From the NCBI RefSeq assembly GCF_018642165.1, contig NZ_JAHHZM010000002.1:496001-560000 (forward strand): a stretch of 64,000 bases of DNA, read 5' to 3'. The position numbers and the translations under genes were made by a program. Source of the stretch: Echinicola shivajiensis. Its GTDB lineage: Bacteria > Bacteroidota > Bacteroidia > Cytophagales > Cyclobacteriaceae. Under the pieces are notes generated by a model, which made no database searches, had not been told where the DNA came from, and saw only the letters and a list, made by a program, of their open reading frames with translations. Shown here piece by piece: positions 8,312 through 17,170 of this stretch (positions are counted from its first letter, which is position 1; every line of letters begins with the position of its first letter).

Positions 8312-9490
8312 TCAGTGCAGTTTAAGTACCAGCCAGTCCAATTTTGTACCTACTCTTATGATCACTTTTCTGACCAAATGAATAAGTTTTCCATGTTCTG
8401 TATAGATGGCTCCTTGCCCTACGGCACCCGGAGCAAGGAAAACATCTTCGTTTTTATCCAGTTTTAACCTGACCGCAAAACGCCCTTCATGATAGCCATC
8501 TATCCTGGTGTCTGGGAGCCTGCCAGAAGTAGTCAGCTGGCCTTGTGCATTGGCCCATACAATGTGCTCCACTTCACATTTGATGATTCTATTTGGATGT
8601 GTGCGGATAGCTACTTCCGCCTCATTGCCACTCTCTACATATCGAAGCTCATTTTGGTGGAAAAGGGCAACTACCCATTGCTCATCTTCAATGAAAGTCA
8701 TGACAGGCTTGATGGGAAATTGTACCGCCATGGCACCTTTGCGGAGCTGGAGGTTAATTACCCTACCATCTGCTGGGGCCCGGTAAATGGTCTGATCCAA
8801 TTCCCACTGGGCATAAGCAATATCTGACTTGGTCTGTACCAATGCAGCCCTTGCCTGTGATATTTCGGCTAATTCACCCTCTTCTGTCTGGGCAGAGAGT
8901 TTTTGAATGACTTGGGATTTTTGGGATTGTGCCACTGCAAGTTGTGCCTGAAGGTTATTTAAGTTGGTTTCCGCTTCTTCATACTCAAACTGTGATCCAG
9001 CCCCGCTTTCTGCCAGTTCCTTTGTTTGTGCAAAGCGCTTTTTGGCCAGTGTAATTTGCGTGTTGATAACCTGGATTTGACTATTGGCAGTGGTTAGCTG
9101 AGATTCTAATTCCCTATCAAATGCCTTAGCTCCAACCAATTTTGCTTCAAGCTCAGGCAGTTTGGCTTCCAGTTTTTTGATTTTTAACTCAAAGGGAGTG
9201 GGGTCGATTTTGAACAAAACTTCTCCTTTTTTAACATGTTGGTTGGGAGAGATGGGGACCTCTACCACCAAGCCTGTCACGCGAGGGACTATCTCCACAT
9301 TGTAGTTCATGATCCTAACATCGTGGGATGAGGGTGCTACAATATTGAGTATCAATATGAGTAGCGTAATGGCCACCACTGGAATGATAATAACTATGAC
9401 TTGAGAAATGGTGTTCCAAGGCAGTAGCTTGAACTTAAAAAAGATCAACCAAACAATACCCGAGTAAATCAGCAATAATAATATTTCCAT
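8312..9490 (-). CDS. HlyD-family membrane fusion protein (YiaV/EmrA-like)
   Basis: A 392-residue periplasmic adaptor. Residues 1-50 hold two hydrophobic segments, the second the main membrane anchor (VIVIIIPVVAITLLILILNIVA). Then comes the biotinyl-lipoyl half motif VSPNQHVKKGEVLFKIDP-like at about 75-93, a long coiled-coil hairpin (95-210), the second lipoyl half APADGRVINLQLRKGAM, and a beta-barrel domain. The double N-terminal hydrophobic segment and the DUF3302 neighbour match the YiaV/YiaW arrangement known from enterobacteria. The adjacent TolC-like gene supplies the outer-membrane part. No inner-membrane transporter of MFS, ABC or RND type is encoded next to it. Confidence 0.9.
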   Translation of the reverse strand: MEILLLLIYSGIVWLIFFKFKLLPWNTISQVIVIIIPVVAITLLILILNIVAPSSHDVRIMNYNVEIVPRVTGLVVEVPISPNQHVKKGEVLFKIDPTPFELKIKKLEAKLPELEAKLVGAKAFDRELESQLTTANSQIQVINTQITLAKKRFAQTKELAESGAGSQFEYEEAETNLNNLQAQLAVAQSQKSQVIQKLSAQTEEGELAEISQARAALVQTKSDIAYAQWELDQTIYRAPADGRVINLQLRKGAMAVQFPIKPVMTFIEDEQWVVALFHQNELRYVESGNEAEVAIRTHPNRIIKCEVEHIVWANAQGQLTTSGRLPDTRIDGYHEGRFAVRLKLDKNEDVFLAPGAVGQGAIYTEHGKLIHLVRKVIIRVGTKLDWLVLKLH

Positions 9491-9541
9491 TTTGAAGAAT
9501 TAGGGGTAAGTGAGAGTTGGTTAAATTGAGAGTAAGGATAT

Positions 9542-9940
9542 TCAGGAATTATCATGACCCTTTTCTTTTTTCAAGTCATCAAAGGTTTCCTCATGATAAT
9601 CACCTTTATCTGTTCCATAGGCCATTTTATAAAAAACAGGTTTAGAATAGGTCCAAATCCAAGCCAAAGGCCATAAGAGCCCACCAAAAAACAAGGAAAG
9701 TATACATAGTGTTTTGATTGCTTGGGCCTGCGGATGATTTCGTTTTTCCGCAATTTTTTCAGGAAGGACATGGACCATCAAGAAGACTGTGATCATGATG
9801 ATGGGAGCAACGATCAAGGCCACCCAGCTGACCACATCTGCTACTTTGTCTTCGAAAGCACTTCCATATGTAATGAGTGGATAGAGGTTGAACATGGAAA
9901 ATAACGTCAACCATTTGGTATGAGCGTGCATCCTTTTCAT
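9542..9940 (-). CDS. DUF3302 inner-membrane protein (YiaW-like)
   Basis: A 132-residue membrane protein with hydrophobic segments near residues 8-25, 35-55 (VVSWVALIVAPIIMITVFLMV) and 80-100 (LCILSLFFGGLLWPLAWIW), followed by a charged tail. The motif HVLPEKIAEKRNHPQ between segments 2 and 3 and the LWPLAW end are characteristic of DUF3302. Members usually sit directly before an HlyD-type gene, as here (51-bp gap). The molecular role is not established. A later Met (residue 4) is an alternative start. Confidence 0.85.
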   Translation of the reverse strand: MKRMHAHTKWLTLFSMFNLYPLITYGSAFEDKVADVVSWVALIVAPIIMITVFLMVHVLPEKIAEKRNHPQAQAIKTLCILSLFFGGLLWPLAWIWTYSKPVFYKMAYGTDKGDYHEETFDDLKKEKGHDNS

Positions 9941-10266
9941 GATTATCAGGGGTTGTGATGACGGTTATTCTTAAACACAATCATTACAAGTGGTGATTGT
10001 ACAGATTAGGCATAAGAATACAGATACTGAATTATCAAAAGAATTAAATTTTGTTGTATGTGGTCTCTTACTGGATAAACTAATTTAATGAATTATTAAG
10101 GAAGCAGGGATCGATGAACTTAAGGATTGAAAAAGATTATAAAATGGTGCAAAATTTGGTGACAAAAAAAAATGACAAATTCTAAGGGTAGAAAAAGAAT
10201 GGTGTTAAAAGTATAAGAGTAATCCAGGTATTGGATTACTCAAATTTTGGTGGAAATTAAATGGGG
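9941..10266. other. Intergenic, 326 bp
   Basis: A/T-rich spacer between the DUF3302 gene start and the 3' end of the esterase gene (both on the minus strand). It must hold the promoter of the efflux operon, but I cannot fix a -33/-7 pair with confidence. Apart from the hairpin at 10217-10241, no gene, RNA or repeat was seen. Confidence 0.6.
10217..10241 (-). terminator. Likely terminator of the esterase gene
   Basis: A 9-bp perfect stem (GAGTAATCC / GGATTACTC, 7-nt loop) lies 26 bp beyond the stop of the esterase gene. On the minus strand it is followed by TTATACTTTTAAC, a weak T-rich tail. Confidence 0.6.
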
Positions 10267-11091
10267 TTATTTGTTTTTCTTTTGAATAATACGATTTATT
10301 TCATTTAGTAATAATGGAAAAGCGGGGGCAGTCATATTGTGGCCATAGCCATCCATTTCATAGATTTTCGTTTCATGATGACCTGCTTCCTTCATCATTC
10401 GCATCATATAGGCGTTTTCTTCATATCTGCCTAACATTTCCATATTTCGGTCTCCGGTAATCAATAATAATGGAGGAGCGTCAGGTCTCACATGATATAA
10501 GGGAGCCAAATCATCAATAATGGGCTGGGTTCCTGGTATACCTCTTTCTTCTCTTACAGTAAAATGGGTAATGGTATGTCCACTAAATGGAATAAGACCT
10601 GCAATCTGATTGGGGTCAATATTGTGCTGACTTAGCCATCTTTTATCTAAACCAACCATGCTGGCAAGATATCCGCCTGCCGAATGTCCCGAGACAAATA
10701 TCAAAGAAGGATCACCGCCAAAGTTTTGAATATTCTTAAATGTCCAAGCAACAGCAGCAGCTGCATCTTCAATATATTTTGGTGCATTAATTTTGGGGTA
10801 TAAACGATAATTGACCCCAATCACCGCAACCCCCTTTTCTTTTAAAGCTTGGGGGATTTCCTTTTCTCCACCTGTCAGTCCACCACCATGAAACCATACT
10901 ACTGTTGCAAAGTCCTGCTTACCTTCTGGGTAGTATATATCCAATACACATCTTTCGTTAATATATTCATCAGCAGCCCGAAGGTCTTCTTGATAATAGG
11001 GAATATTGGTTTCTGTCTTATAAGCTTCGGTTTGTGCAGAAACTATGATGGCATAGCAAAAGGATAGGGTAAATAGAATGATTTGTTTCAT
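10267..11091 (-). CDS. Secreted alpha/beta hydrolase (esterase/lipase, BD-FAE-like)
   Basis: A 274-residue enzyme with a signal peptide (MKQIILFTLSFCYAIIVSAQ). The hormone-sensitive-lipase style oxyanion motif HGGG is at 68-71 and the nucleophile elbow GHSAGG contains Ser137. A late Asp (ITGDRNMEM) and His (DGYGHNMTAP) complete a plausible triad. Related enzymes cleave ester bonds on small molecules or hemicellulose side chains such as feruloyl or acetyl groups. It has its own terminator-like hairpin downstream. The upstream glycosyltransferase gene on the same strand ends 44 bp before it and may share the transcript. Substrate is unknown. Confidence 0.88.
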   Translation of the reverse strand: MKQIILFTLSFCYAIIVSAQTEAYKTETNIPYYQEDLRAADEYINERCVLDIYYPEGKQDFATVVWFHGGGLTGGEKEIPQALKEKGVAVIGVNYRLYPKINAPKYIEDAAAAVAWTFKNIQNFGGDPSLIFVSGHSAGGYLASMVGLDKRWLSQHNIDPNQIAGLIPFSGHTITHFTVREERGIPGTQPIIDDLAPLYHVRPDAPPLLLITGDRNMEMLGRYEENAYMMRMMKEAGHHETKIYEMDGYGHNMTAPAFPLLLNEINRIIQKKNK

Positions 11092-11135
11092 AATGGTTTA
11101 TTAGGGAGTTAATTATAATGGATTTAGCTGCAATG

Positions 11136-11897
11136 TTAGTTTTCAGAATTTTGGTCAATGAGCTGTTCTTCAACTATATCCCATGAGAAATTAAGAAACA
11201 GCCTCGAGTGTCCTCTAAATGGATCTTTTGTCTTGAGGTATTTAAGTTTTTCCTGTAATAATTCATGATTTACCTTGGTGTCTCTTATCAATAAGTGATG
11301 GGATTCTGAAGGATGCTCTTTGTGTTCCCGCACCCAAATAGGGTGTCGCTTGATGGTCTTTATTTTGGTTTTCAGACTTTTTTGAAGCTCTAGAAAGTAA
11401 ATATCCTCATAGCCATAATTACCACAGAATTCTTCGTCTACACCAAGAGATTTGAAAAAGGTAGATTTAGTGCAGTAATAGGTATTTGGATGGATATTAT
11501 GTTTCTGCCCATCTTTCAATCTCTCGAAATTATAGAGTGCTTTAGGAATGGGCTTTTTTAACAGGTAGGCCAAAGTTTCCTCGGGGAAAGTATGGTCAAG
11601 ATCGGTCAGAATTACTTTGCTGGATTTGGCTAATAATACACCTAAGTTACGGGCTCCACCCTGATTCCATTTAATATCATCATTAATCCTTGCAAGGGTG
11701 AAATTTAACTTTTTTGAATTGATAATGACAGGTACGGGTGAACAGTCATCTACAAAAATAAATAGGATTTTGTTTAAAATTTCAGGGCTGTATTGCTCAT
11801 ATTGGGTTACAAATTTTTCTATGATTGGAGCCTTTTGGTTTTCAATATATACAGGGACTATATAAGTTAATTCTATAGGAGAATAGGAACTTAGCAT
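11136..11897 (-). CDS. Glycosyltransferase family 2-like protein
   Basis: A 253-residue cytoplasmic GT-A-fold enzyme. Visible: strand 1 TYIVPVYIENQ, the nucleotide-binding FVDDCSP at about 49-55, NQGGARNLG (conserved in galactosyltransferase-like GT2 members), a DxD-equivalent TDLDHTFP at about 97, and the acceptor-site GNYGYEDIYFLEL. No membrane segment or signal peptide is present. It should transfer a sugar from a nucleotide donor, but there is no surrounding polysaccharide cluster to suggest a product. The 203 bp on its 5' side hold the end of the PhoD-type gene and its terminator, so it starts its own transcript. Confidence 0.85.
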   Translation of the reverse strand: MLSSYSPIELTYIVPVYIENQKAPIIEKFVTQYEQYSPEILNKILFIFVDDCSPVPVIINSKKLNFTLARINDDIKWNQGGARNLGVLLAKSSKVILTDLDHTFPEETLAYLLKKPIPKALYNFERLKDGQKHNIHPNTYYCTKSTFFKSLGVDEEFCGNYGYEDIYFLELQKSLKTKIKTIKRHPIWVREHKEHPSESHHLLIRDTKVNHELLQEKLKYLKTKDPFRGHSRLFLNFSWDIVEEQLIDQNSEN

Positions 11898-12063
11898 AAC
11901 AGATTAATTAAACAATAATATTCCTTCGATATATTCATCGAAGATAATACATATTTTTTACCAGCCCTATCAGTAGGTGTGACTAAGCAATAGTTTTTCA
12001 AAGGAAAAAATAGGTGCTTCTGAATGGAAAGATGAATCCACATCTGAAATGGACAAAAAAGAC

Positions 12064-12090
12064 ATAAAAAAAGAGCGGCCTTAGGCCGCT
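12064..12090 (-). terminator. Rho-independent terminator of the PhoD-type gene
   Basis: A 7-bp G+C-rich perfect stem (AGCGGCC, TTA loop, GGCCGCT). On the minus strand it is followed by CTTTTTTTATG. It sits 11 bp beyond the stop codon of the phosphatase gene. Confidence 0.92.
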
Positions 12091-12100
12091 ATAGTTGGGT

Positions 12101-14743
12101 TTATATACTGAACATTAGGGTTCCTTTTGATTGTGAATTGGCTTTTATGCCTTTTTTCTCAAGGGTTTTTCCTGTAGAGCTGTCCTTAACCTTAATGGTA
12201 TAAGTGCCTTTGGAAAAGACTTTTGGGGTAAATGTATTTCCTTTAATGGCCATATAATAAAGGCTTTCACCGGATTTCTCTTCAATTACCTCTACTACTG
12301 GATTGCTAAGTCCATTGACTTTGATTTCAGGAAGCCAAGCAGCTGCTTTACGACCATAATTGTCTTCTTGGGCAACAGTGATTGGCCAACCAGCGTATTG
12401 TCCTTCAGGATTTCTTAAAGGATGAACGTATTTTGGCCAGCATTCAGTGGTAATGGTTCTATTGGTTTTGTTGAAGGTGACAATACCATAACCAGTAGCT
12501 CTGTCATAAACAATGGCTGGCTTTAAACCTGTCAGCCTAGGGTTGGCTACTGCTTTTATGGTCATTTTATTGCCAAATCCATCCTCGTAATTCCCTGTGT
12601 ATGCAGGATTACTTTCAGAATGATTTTCCGAATTGGCTACTGGTGGCCACCATCTTCTTGGCCAGATATTATTTAAGGCAGGACCTGCAAAAGCAAATCC
12701 ACTGTCTCCATGCTCTTCTACACCGTATTGGACGAAACTTGCCAAATGCTGGTCCCCCGCTATATGGAAGGCAAAACATTTTCTGATTTTTTCCACTGCT
12801 TTATCCCTACCTACTTGAGGCCAACCATTGCTGTCCATATCTCCATTGATGACATCTCCACTGACATATTCTCCTGATTCTGGAATTTTTAGGCCAGGGA
12901 CTACACCATCATTTTTAGCATCAGCGGGAAGGGTAGATACTGTGCAGAAATTGGTCTGTGTTACCAAGGATTTCATTTTGACATCACCTGACCAGTCCTG
13001 GGACCAGTGGTCAAGGAAGCTTAGCTGCCTTTCTCCCAGTAGTTGGGCATCTTCCACACGGTGTTTTTTGATGTCAAAATCCGGATTCTGGATCCAACCA
13101 TTCCAAATATCGGCTTCCTCGGGAAGCACGTGCTTTGGAGCTGATTTCCATTTTCTGTCTTCCAAAATAGCAAAGCTTACACCGCCATAGATCCATTCGG
13201 TATAATATACATCAATACCTCTTTTTACTGGAGTAGGATCGTAAGGGTCAGGAAGATGGCTTGTTTGACATTTTTGGACCATATTCACCCATTTAGGAGC
13301 CATTTTGTATCCGCCTGAGTCTTGGGCAGGAGCTCCCCAGCTACCTGAGATGTCTGCTGCTTTACCGGCCTCTCCCCAAATATTTCCATGATATACATCG
13401 TGGTCATCGGGAATAATGGCGCAAGGAATGTGGCGGAATACTTCTCTGTAAGACCAGCCAAACATCATCCATTTGCGAAGATAATCCAATGCAGCTTTGT
13501 CTATAGGGGAGGTCTGTATTCCAAACCCTCCTGTGCTTTCATAAAATTGGTCCCCGACAAATAGCGCCAGGTCAGGTTGGTGACAGGCTACATGTACAGG
13601 TACCTCTGAATCAGGAAAACCATAATCACAGTTACAACTGAATACCGCTGTTTTTACATCTTCCTTAGCAATAGGCTCTTTTGAGATAGTTCCCTCATAG
13701 CTATAAAAACGGCTTTCTGATTCATCGTCTGAGTGCCCACTTTTGATAGGCAATTCCAACTGAATTCGGTATGGGACCGATTCGTTATAGCCCCAATTTT
13801 CTTGTCTGAAATGGACAGTTCTAGACATAGGTTCCACTTCCGATTGGTCCAACTCTTTCCATGTCCCACCATCTTTTATTGCGAGACTTACCTTATGCCC
13901 TGGGATTTGCTCAACTGGAGCAAGTTGTCCTGTTAACTTTAAGGTGCCTTGGTGTAAGGTGTATTGGGCAAAACAGATTGGTCCAAATTCATGTTCTGAA
14001 CTGGATATTAACTTGCTACCGAAAATCTTCCAGTTGGCAAATGAAGCAGCAGCAGTAGTTTCTTGGATTTCTTTAGCCCCTTCTTTGATATTGGCCACCA
14101 AAGCAATATTGCCTGATATTAATTCATTGCTGAAACCGTCTTTCTCTGTAGAAGTTTGTAGTATTTCTCCAGAAGGGCTCAATAGGTTAACAGTAATGCT
14201 GGGCTGGCTATTATGGCTAGAGGTTTTCACCTGAAGGGTGAATTTATCTTTAATCTCAGCTTGGATAGGGAGAAGTTTGTCTCCGATTTTGAGCTTTGCG
14301 CTAGTAGTCATGGCGATATCAATGCCTTTTCCATGTACAGCAGCGGAGCGGTAATCGTCAAATTTTCCTTTTATCCCAAGACGAATTCCAATATAGTTTT
14401 CATCAGATACAGGAAGTGATTGATTAGGTTCAATATCAATGCAGGTTTCCAATGATCCTTTTTCATTGGTAGCTTGGGTGGTTAGACAATGTAAAGTTCT
14501 GTTAGGACCACTGACTTGACAAAGTACCTTGCCGTTTTGGATTTTCCAATCTTGTAACCTGTTTCCCCAATACTCTGGGCCTACCCAGTCCATATCCGGC
14601 CAAAGCGCCCAATCACTTTCAAAGTGTAAACTTGTGTTTTTCTCAACATGGTTTTTATGGGCATCCAACGGGGATGAAATAAAGCTCACGCTGGGAGTTA
14701 ATGCTCCCAAGGCCATTATTTTTAAGGACTTTCTTCTCTTCAT
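12101..14743 (-). CDS. PhoD-like alkaline phosphatase/phosphodiesterase, exported
   Basis: An 880-residue metallophosphatase. The N-terminus MKRRKSLKIMALGAL has an RRxxLK core and an Ala-rich hydrophobic stretch, suggesting Tat export, which is usual for PhoD. After about 370 residues of beta-rich N-terminal region, the catalytic block appears: FSCNCDYGFPDSEVPVH, LFVGDQFYES, IPDDHDVYHGNIWGEAG and, later, HIAGDQHLASFVQYG. These Asp/Asn/His clusters bind the Ca/Fe centre in PhoD. A C-terminal beta domain follows. The family hydrolyses phosphate mono- or diesters; in marine bacteria it recovers phosphate from organic phosphorus. The gene is monocistronic with its own terminator. Length is greater than classical PhoD (about 550). 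Confidence 0.9.
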   Translation of the reverse strand: MKRRKSLKIMALGALTPSVSFISSPLDAHKNHVEKNTSLHFESDWALWPDMDWVGPEYWGNRLQDWKIQNGKVLCQVSGPNRTLHCLTTQATNEKGSLETCIDIEPNQSLPVSDENYIGIRLGIKGKFDDYRSAAVHGKGIDIAMTTSAKLKIGDKLLPIQAEIKDKFTLQVKTSSHNSQPSITVNLLSPSGEILQTSTEKDGFSNELISGNIALVANIKEGAKEIQETTAAASFANWKIFGSKLISSSEHEFGPICFAQYTLHQGTLKLTGQLAPVEQIPGHKVSLAIKDGGTWKELDQSEVEPMSRTVHFRQENWGYNESVPYRIQLELPIKSGHSDDESESRFYSYEGTISKEPIAKEDVKTAVFSCNCDYGFPDSEVPVHVACHQPDLALFVGDQFYESTGGFGIQTSPIDKAALDYLRKWMMFGWSYREVFRHIPCAIIPDDHDVYHGNIWGEAGKAADISGSWGAPAQDSGGYKMAPKWVNMVQKCQTSHLPDPYDPTPVKRGIDVYYTEWIYGGVSFAILEDRKWKSAPKHVLPEEADIWNGWIQNPDFDIKKHRVEDAQLLGERQLSFLDHWSQDWSGDVKMKSLVTQTNFCTVSTLPADAKNDGVVPGLKIPESGEYVSGDVINGDMDSNGWPQVGRDKAVEKIRKCFAFHIAGDQHLASFVQYGVEEHGDSGFAFAGPALNNIWPRRWWPPVANSENHSESNPAYTGNYEDGFGNKMTIKAVANPRLTGLKPAIVYDRATGYGIVTFNKTNRTITTECWPKYVHPLRNPEGQYAGWPITVAQEDNYGRKAAAWLPEIKVNGLSNPVVEVIEEKSGESLYYMAIKGNTFTPKVFSKGTYTIKVKDSSTGKTLEKKGIKANSQSKGTLMFSI

Positions 14744-14960
14744 TGTTTCTTTTATTCGGCTGGTGGATTGGGGGAAATATTGTTTCTCCTAAAATCAGCC
14801 TCAATATATGATATTTCATTAGGAAGTAAAAATTAAAAGAAAGGAATTGAAAGAAAATATTTGTGATGAGTTAAAATGTTTTATTAGTGGATTTGTAGGG
14901 TATTGAGGGAAAGCGTCTTTTTGAAAAATGGGAGTGAGGACTAGTTTATTGCTGTCTGTA

Positions 14961-14994
14961 AATAGAAAAGCCTGATGAATTTTTCATCAGGCTT
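14961..14994 (-). terminator. Terminator downstream of tRNA-Arg
   Basis: A 12-bp perfect inverted repeat (AAGCCTGATGAA, 3-nt loop, complement at 14983-14994). On the minus strand it is followed by TTTCTATTT, just after the 3' end of the tRNA gene. Confidence 0.85.
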
Positions 14995-15002
14995 ATGTAC
15001 TG

Positions 15003-15076
15003 TACGCGCGGAAGGATTCGAACCCTCAACCCTCGGAGCCGAAATCCGATATTCTATCCAGTTGAACTACGCGCGC
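15003..15076 (-). tRNA. tRNA-Arg (anticodon TCG)
   Basis: 74 nt folding as a cloverleaf. The acceptor stem is GCGCGCG/CGCGCGT (one G-T pair), the D arm GTTC...GAAT, the anticodon stem TCGGA/TCCGA with loop TTTCGGC (anticodon TCG at 34-36, reading CGA), and the T arm GAGGG-TTCGAAT-CCTTC. The discriminator base is A and the CCA end is not encoded. It lies between the sucC terminator and its own terminator. Confidence 0.95.
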
Positions 15077-15082
15077 AAAAAC

Positions 15083-15111
15083 ACGATATGAGGACCTAGG
15101 CCCTCATATCG
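15083..15111 (-). terminator. Terminator of sucC
   Basis: An inverted repeat CGATATGAGG-A-CCTAGG-C-CCTCATATCG with one internal mismatch. On the minus strand it is followed by TGTTTTTGC immediately before the tRNA 5' end. It separates sucC from the tRNA transcript, or leaves a processing site between them. Confidence 0.8.
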
Positions 15112-15131
15112 GCTACAAAGATAAGATATTT

Positions 15132-16349
15132 TTAGGCGTTTTTAAGAACGTCCTGAACTTTTTCTGCTGCTTCTTTTAGGGTGATAGCAGAAGAAACTTT
15201 CAATCCAGATTCGTCGATAATCTTAGCACCTTCTTCAGCGTTAGTACCCTGAAGTCTTACAATTATAGGTACTCTGATGTCACCGATTGACTTATAAGCT
15301 TCCACAACGCCACTAGCAATTCTATCGCATCTTACGATACCACCGAATACGTTGATAAGGATAGCTTTTACATTAGGATCTTTCAAGATAATTCTGAAAC
15401 CAGCTTCTACAGTAGTGGCATTTGCCCCGCCTCCTACATCTAGGAAGTTGGCAGGCTCACCACCAGAAAGTTTGATCATATCCATAGTGGCCATGGCCAA
15501 ACCGGCGCCGTTCACCATACAACCTACGTTTCCGTCAAGTTTTACATAGTTAAGGTCAGACTTGCCTGCTTCTACTTCCAAAGGATCCTCTTCGGAAAGA
15601 TCTCTTAGTTCAGCAAGGTCTCTGTGTCTGTATAGTGCGTTGTCATCCAAGTTTACTTTGGCATCTACTGCCAAAATTTTATCATCAGAAGTTTTCAACA
15701 CAGGGTTGATCTCAAATTGAGAAGAATCGGTAGCATCATAAGCCTTATAAAGGGCTGTGATAAACTTAACCATTTCCTTCAATGCATTTCCAGAAAGGCC
15801 AAGGGCAAAAGCCACTTTTCTAGCCTGGAATCCTTGAAGCCCTACTTTAGGATCGATCCATTCCTTGATGATTTTCTCGGGAGTTTTTTCAGCTACTTCT
15901 TCAATGTCCATACCTCCTTCAGTAGAGGCCATGATCACATTGCATCCTTTTGCTCTATCCAATAGGATAGAAAGGTAATATTCTTTTGGTTCAGAATCAC
16001 CAGGATAGTATACATCCTGTGCTACTAGTACTTTATTTACTTTCTTTCCCTCTGGACCAGTCTGATGCGTTACCAAAGTTCCTCCTAGGATGTTTTTAGC
16101 TTTTTCAGTTACCTCGTCCAACTTCTTGGCTAAAACCACACCATGAGAGTCGGTTTCCTGAATTTTACCTTTACCACGTCCACCCGCATGGATCTGAGCT
16201 TTGATCACATACCATGAGGTACCTGTTTCTGCGTTGAGTTGCTTGGCTGCTTCTAGTGCTGCTTCTGGGGTATCAGCGACGATACCTTCCTGAATTTTAA
16301 CACCATAACCTTTTAGAACTTCTTTAGCTTGATATTCGTGTATATTCAT
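15132..16349 (-). CDS. sucC: Succinyl-CoA synthetase (ADP-forming) beta subunit
   Basis: A 405-residue subunit with the family's start [17 protein letters not shown]. An N-terminal ATP-grasp domain ([41 protein letters not shown], whose Asn/Asp bind Mg) leads to a C-terminal CoA-ligase domain ([42 protein letters not shown]). It forms the active site with SucD in the TCA cycle, converting succinyl-CoA to succinate with ATP formation. sucD is not adjacent, an arrangement often seen in Bacteroidota. A TTG/20 bp/TAACTTCG promoter-like pair lies upstream and a terminator downstream, so it is monocistronic. Confidence 0.98.
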   Translation of the reverse strand: MNIHEYQAKEVLKGYGVKIQEGIVADTPEAALEAAKQLNAETGTSWYVIKAQIHAGGRGKGKIQETDSHGVVLAKKLDEVTEKAKNILGGTLVTHQTGPEGKKVNKVLVAQDVYYPGDSEPKEYYLSILLDRAKGCNVIMASTEGGMDIEEVAEKTPEKIIKEWIDPKVGLQGFQARKVAFALGLSGNALKEMVKFITALYKAYDATDSSQFEINPVLKTSDDKILAVDAKVNLDDNALYRHRDLAELRDLSEEDPLEVEAGKSDLNYVKLDGNVGCMVNGAGLAMATMDMIKLSGGEPANFLDVGGGANATTVEAGFRIILKDPNVKAILINVFGGIVRCDRIASGVVEAYKSIGDIRVPIIVRLQGTNAEEGAKIIDESGLKVSSAITLKEAAEKVQDVLKNA

Positions 16350-16368
16350 CCTAGCGAAAATTTTTGCT

Positions 16369-16399
16369 CGAAGTTAAGTAGCTAGAGGGGATTATTCAA
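16369..16399 (-). promoter_or_regulatory. Putative sucC promoter
   Basis: On the minus strand, TTG (16397-16399), 20 bp spacer, TAACTTCG (16369-16376). This resembles the Bacteroidota primary-sigma pattern TTG / about 20 bp / TAnnTTTG with one mismatch. It ends 19 bp before the sucC start codon. Confidence 0.45.
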
Positions 16400-16436
16400 G
16401 GTTTTTGACTCTCTTTTTCCCAAAATAAATGCATTT

Positions 16437-16468
16437 TTGAACTAATCCGTTAAATAGTTTTATCTTTG
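16437..16468 (+). promoter_or_regulatory. Putative promoter of the LolD-like gene
   Basis: TTG at 16437-16439, 21-bp spacer, then TATCTTTG at 16461-16468, a full match to TAnnTTTG. It lies 22 bp before the ATG at 16490. Confidence 0.55.
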
Positions 16469-16489
16469 AATTTGTTCAAATAATCAATC

Positions 16490-17170
16490 ATGCTTAAAGC
16501 AACTGGCATACAAAAATATTATGGCGATCTCCATGTTCTTAAGGGTGTGGATATTAGCATTCAATCAGGAGAAATAGTTTCTATAGTAGGTGCATCGGGA
16601 GCAGGTAAAAGTACACTTTTGCATATCCTGGGAACCCTGGATAATGCTGATGGCGGAGAAGTGGTTGTTGGGGACAAAAAATTGGGAAATCTTAAAGGAG
16701 ATAAGCTGGCTGCCTACAGAAATTCTGAAATAGGCTTCATTTTTCAGTTTCATAATCTGCTTCCTGAATTTACCGCTGAGGAAAATATCATGATTCCGGG
16801 ATTGATTGCCAAAAAGGATGCCAAGCAGTTAAGGCAAAAAGCCGTAGAACTGGCCAAACTGCTAGGCATCGAGGGGCGTTTGTTGCATAAACCCTCAGAA
16901 TTGAGTGGGGGAGAGCAACAGCGGGTTGCCGTAGCCCGCGCATTGATCAATGACCCTAAAATAATCTTTGCAGATGAACCTAGTGGAAACCTGGATACTC
17001 AAAGTGCTGAAGCTTTACATGAATTGTTTTTCAAGCTTAGGGATAGCTTTGGGCAGTCCTTTGTTATTGTGACCCATAATAAGGAACTCGCCCAAATGGC
17101 CGACAGGATGTTGACCATGCAGGACGGAGTTATTATTTCTGAAGAAAAGGAAGTGGAAAAGCTTTCCTAG
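16490..17170 (+). CDS. ABC transporter ATPase, LolD/MacB-like
   Basis: A 226-residue ATPase. Walker A is GASGAGKST (34-42), followed by a Q-loop IFQFHNLLPEFTAEEN, signature LSGGEQQRVAVARAL, Walker B IIFADEP with SGNLD D-loop, and H-loop VTHN. The 'FQFHNLLPEFTA' and 'EPSGNLD' wording is characteristic of the LolD/MacB/FtsE class, in which the ATPase drives mechanotransmission of a permease such as LolCE to release lipoproteins. No permease is adjacent, which is common for lolD in Bacteroidota. Its last 4 bp overlap the 3' end of the opposing peroxiredoxin gene. Confidence 0.88.
   Translation: MLKATGIQKYYGDLHVLKGVDISIQSGEIVSIVGASGAGKSTLLHILGTLDNADGGEVVVGDKKLGNLKGDKLAAYRNSEIGFIFQFHNLLPEFTAEENIMIPGLIAKKDAKQLRQKAVELAKLLGIEGRLLHKPSELSGGEQQRVAVARALINDPKIIFADEPSGNLDTQSAEALHELFFKLRDSFGQSFVIVTHNKELAQMADRMLTMQDGVIISEEKEVEKLS

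Noticed and set aside
12601-14419. Several 60-120-codon frames on the plus strand opposite the PhoD-type gene
   Set aside because: They are antisense to a strongly supported 880-residue gene and have no protein-like motifs.
17167-17170. Four-base overlap of the LolD-like and peroxiredoxin genes as a regulatory device
   Set aside because: Convergent stop-codon overlaps of this size are common and have no evident effect; no terminator is visible, but nothing further can be claimed.
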